Source: Fibrobacterota bacterium (GTDB lineage: Bacteria; Fibrobacterota; Chitinivibrionia; Chitinivibrionales; FEN-1185). Taken from it: DNA of 64,000 nt. Below the pieces are notes generated by a model that saw nothing but the letters and a program-made list of their open reading frames with translations, was not told the DNA's origin and ran no database searches. Shown piece by piece: positions 62,016-64,000 of this stretch (positions are counted from its first letter, which is position 1; every line of letters starts with the position of its first letter). The stretch lies in NCBI GenBank assembly GCA_003165595.1, contig PLWQ01000009.1:203516-267515 (forward strand), read 5' to 3'. A program made the position numbers and the translations under genes.

Positions 62016-62569
62016 GTGTTGACGTTTGCATAGCGAAGGTCTATTTTCGGGCGGGCCCGGCAATCCGGGCACGTTCGGACCGACACCCCGGTGAGCAGCC
62101 TGTAATGCGCTCGCTGTGGGATTGAAATTGAGGCGTCAACACAGGCGCGGTCCACGGATGCGCTGAGAGATTGCTGCGTTTCAAACCGATTTGCAAATAA
62201 GCTCCTCCAAACACACCCGCTTTCATAAATCAAATCTCGATTCAGCCTCACTGAGACAGGCGCGTTATTGCGATTCTGGCAGGCCGCCGGCAGGAAAAGT
62301 TGTGGACGTGCGACTATTCCGAAGCGTATCTTCCCTGTGAACAATCACGGTCAAAGGCCGTGTTCGCCGCTGGAAAGGGCAAAGACGTTACTGTATAATT
62401 GCTGAAAGCACTGCACTACCTTATACTTACCAAGCGGCAGCGACAAAACCCCCAACGGGTATTTCAGCTAATCTCCCTTGAAGTAATGAATGGCATATCC
62501 TTTGCGTATGACAAGCGGGAAACATCCGATTCGCCCGCCAAGTTACATGGAAGATTGGAAAACACCTTG
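62016..62569. other. spacer without recognised gene
   Basis: About 550 bp between the Spy-like gene and the exporter. Minus-strand frames here look random. A short GC hairpin (GGGCCCGGCAATCCGGGC, near 62052) could end the Spy-like transcript. No clear promoter found. Confidence 0.45.
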
Positions 62570-64000
62570 ATGAAAAAACTCACCCTATTCGTTATTCACC
62601 ATAAAACCATCGTCATATTTGCCTGGAGCGCGGCATTTTTGCTGGGCGGCGTCTTTTTCCTGAAGCTTCCGGGAGTATTGCAGGGAAGCAGTGATATCAT
62701 TCCCAACAGTCCTTCGGATTTGGTAACCCAGACTATTCAGGCGAAATTCGGCGCGGGAAAAGCTTATACCTTTCCCGTCGTGATGACCAGCTCCGTGATC
62801 GGAGTCACGGACCCAAGGTTTCCCGCTGCTGCACGCTTGCTTTCCGCCTCCCTCACCAAAGACCCTTGCGTCGTGCGACAGGTTATGCACGCATGGAACA
62901 GCAATGTCCCGGAACTTCTCGGGAAAGACGGGCATTCCGCGCTTCTGCTCGTTACCCCGGATGTGCGCACATATACGCAGGCCGAAATGATTACACCAAA
63001 GGTAAGGGAAGCAATCCGACATGCGGGGCTTGATTCCGCCTTTTCCGTTTATGTCACGGGAACGGCCGCTATGTACCATGACATGAACCGGTTTTCTTCT
63101 GACGATTTGCTCAAGGCGGAGAGCTGGGGTATTCCATTCACACTGGTGGTTCTTATTGTTGTATTTGGTTCGCCCATTGCGGCCGGCGTACCTCTGCTGC
63201 TTGCGTTTATCGCCATGACCATCGCGCTCGCCGGTCTTTACTTTCTGAGCATGGCAATGCCGGTAGGCATTTTCGCCCAAAACGCGGTCTCCATGATAGG
63301 CCTTGGCGTTGGAGTGGATTATGCACTGTTCATCCTGAGCAGGTACCGCACTGCATTGCAACGCGGCTCCTCGGTGACGGAATCGTGCATGGAAGCCATG
63401 AATAGCGCAGGTCATTCCGTTCTTTTTTCCGGAATCACTGTGGCCGTCGGATTCGCGGCGTTGTTCCTCACCCGAGCCCGGTTCCTCCATACCATAGCAT
63501 TCGGCGGTGTTGTGGTCGTTGCGACCGCACTGGGCGTCGCCCTTACTCTCCTGCCCGCACTTCTCGTTCTCATGGGCTCGGCCGTGAACTGGCCCTTTAA
63601 AATCCGGACACAACCTGCCGGGCGTACCGCCGGGACTCTCTGGGAGAAGATTTCGTTTCGCATTATGCAAAGGCCGCTTCTCTTCACGGTATTCGCGCTG
63701 GTTATATTGGGTCTGCTTATGGTCCCGGCACTGCGCATGAAGGCCTGGAACATCGGCTGCAAAGACCTTGATCCTTCCATGGAAACCTGTCGGGGATTCG
63801 AGGTGCTTAAGAAGAACTTTGCGCAAGGCTGGATGGGACCGGTGCTTCTCCTCGCAGAAAGCGGCAGTGACGGCACGCTATGGACCCCGCAGGCGCAGGA
63901 TGCGCTGCTTTCGATCACTGCAAAGCTGACGAAGAAATACGACATTGCCTGCGAAATAGGCTTTCCCCGGCTGCTGACCGAACTCGGAATGTTCCGGTCT
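62570..64000 (+). CDS. MMPL/RND-family exporter, N-terminal part
   Basis: Open from an ATG at 62570 to the right edge (477 codons). N-terminal span (TIVIFAWSAAFLLGGVFFL), a periplasmic porter loop, then SWGIPFTLVVLIVVFGSPIAAGVPLLLAFIAMTIALAGL and the RND signature VSMIGLGVGVDYALFILSRYR. A second loop begins near residue 400. MMPL proteins move lipids or drugs using the proton gradient. It extends beyond the window. Confidence 0.92.
   Translation, partial: MKKLTLFVIHHKTIVIFAWSAAFLLGGVFFLKLPGVLQGSSDIIPNSPSDLVTQTIQAKFGAGKAYTFPVVMTSSVIGVTDPRFPAAARLLSASLTKDPCVVRQVMHAWNSNVPELLGKDGHSALLLVTPDVRTYTQAEMITPKVREAIRHAGLDSAFSVYVTGTAAMYHDMNRFSSDDLLKAESWGIPFTLVVLIVVFGSPIAAGVPLLLAFIAMTIALAGLYFLSMAMPVGIFAQNAVSMIGLGVGVDYALFILSRYRTALQRGSSVTESCMEAMNSAGHSVLFSGITVAVGFAALFLTRARFLHTIAFGGVVVVATALGVALTLLPALLVLMGSAVNWPFKIRTQPAGRTAGTLWEKISFRIMQRPLLFTVFALVILGLLMVPALRMKAWNIGCKDLDPSMETCRGFEVLKKNFAQGWMGPVLLLAESGSDGTLWTPQAQDALLSITAKLTKKYDIACEIGFPRLLTELGMFRS

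Noticed and set aside
62585-63826. 413-codon minus-strand frame
   Set aside because: It is the antisense of the MMPL exporter, which has clear family motifs on the plus strand. The minus frame is rich in H, R, G and Q and resembles no protein family.

Overview
The window is a 64 kb piece of a gene-dense chromosome from a flagellated bacterium with large signalling proteins. It carries Ser/Thr kinases, FHA, PilZ, HD-GYP, HDOD and STAS domains, plus sigma-28-like and sigma-54-like promoter sequences. I cannot name the organism from sequence alone. The envelope proteins look like those of a diderm. I found no rRNA or tRNA gene, CRISPR array, transposase or phage gene.

Layout. 0-0.8 kb: a partial DUF1385 gene and rpmE (L31). 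0.9-2 kb: a long spacer ending in a near-consensus sigma-28 promoter that drives a 58-aa protein, then a terminator. 2-8.5 kb (minus strand): cysteine desulfurase, a YraN-type nuclease, a Ser/Thr kinase, an FHA-FHA-ABC transporter, guanylate kinase and two small envelope proteins. 8.7-10.7 kb: an orphan radical SAM protein and a DUF486 membrane protein. 10.8-16 kb: a 1,720-residue Ser/Thr kinase-AAA-GAF-histidine kinase. 16.3-21.7 kb: a lipid-type gene set with its own promoter, comprising an acyl carrier protein, an ANL-family acyl ligase with an odd active site, a SRPBCC-PilZ fusion, a homologue of the cyanobacterial acyl-ACP reductase (AAR) and a B12-type radical SAM protein. 21.8-23.5 kb: a divergent REC-histidine kinase and STAS protein.

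23.5-47 kb is one long minus-strand motility cluster. In transcription order it is motE-like, fliK, flgD, a TIGR02530-like gene, flgE, flbD, fliL, fliM, fliY/N, fliO, fliP, fliQ, fliR, flhB, a 1,025-aa repeat protein, flhA, flhF, flhG, a small membrane protein, fliA, a small hydrophilic protein, an HDOD protein and a secreted protein. A -24/-12 (sigma-54) promoter stands in front of motE and is back to back with a sigma-70-type promoter for a CheY/HD-GYP pair. FliA is encoded here and two sigma-28-type promoters are in the window, so the cluster appears to follow a sigma-54 then sigma-28 hierarchy.

48-57.6 kb holds DNA damage tolerance genes: dinB, a DUF72 gene, an ImuB-like Y-family protein, DnaE2 and LexA. 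The lexA promoter overlaps a clear palindrome. The spacers in this block are full of hairpin-forming repeats, including an 80-bp near-perfect palindrome. 57.8-64 kb holds small secreted and zinc-ribbon proteins, a DUF3795 protein, an SDH_sah-type ClpP-fold protein, a Spy/CpxP-like protein and a partial MMPL/RND exporter running off the right edge.

The best candidates for undescribed biology are the ACP/ligase/PilZ/AAR/radical-SAM locus (16.3-21.7 kb), the repeat protein built into the flagellar export operon, and the sigma-28-controlled small protein.
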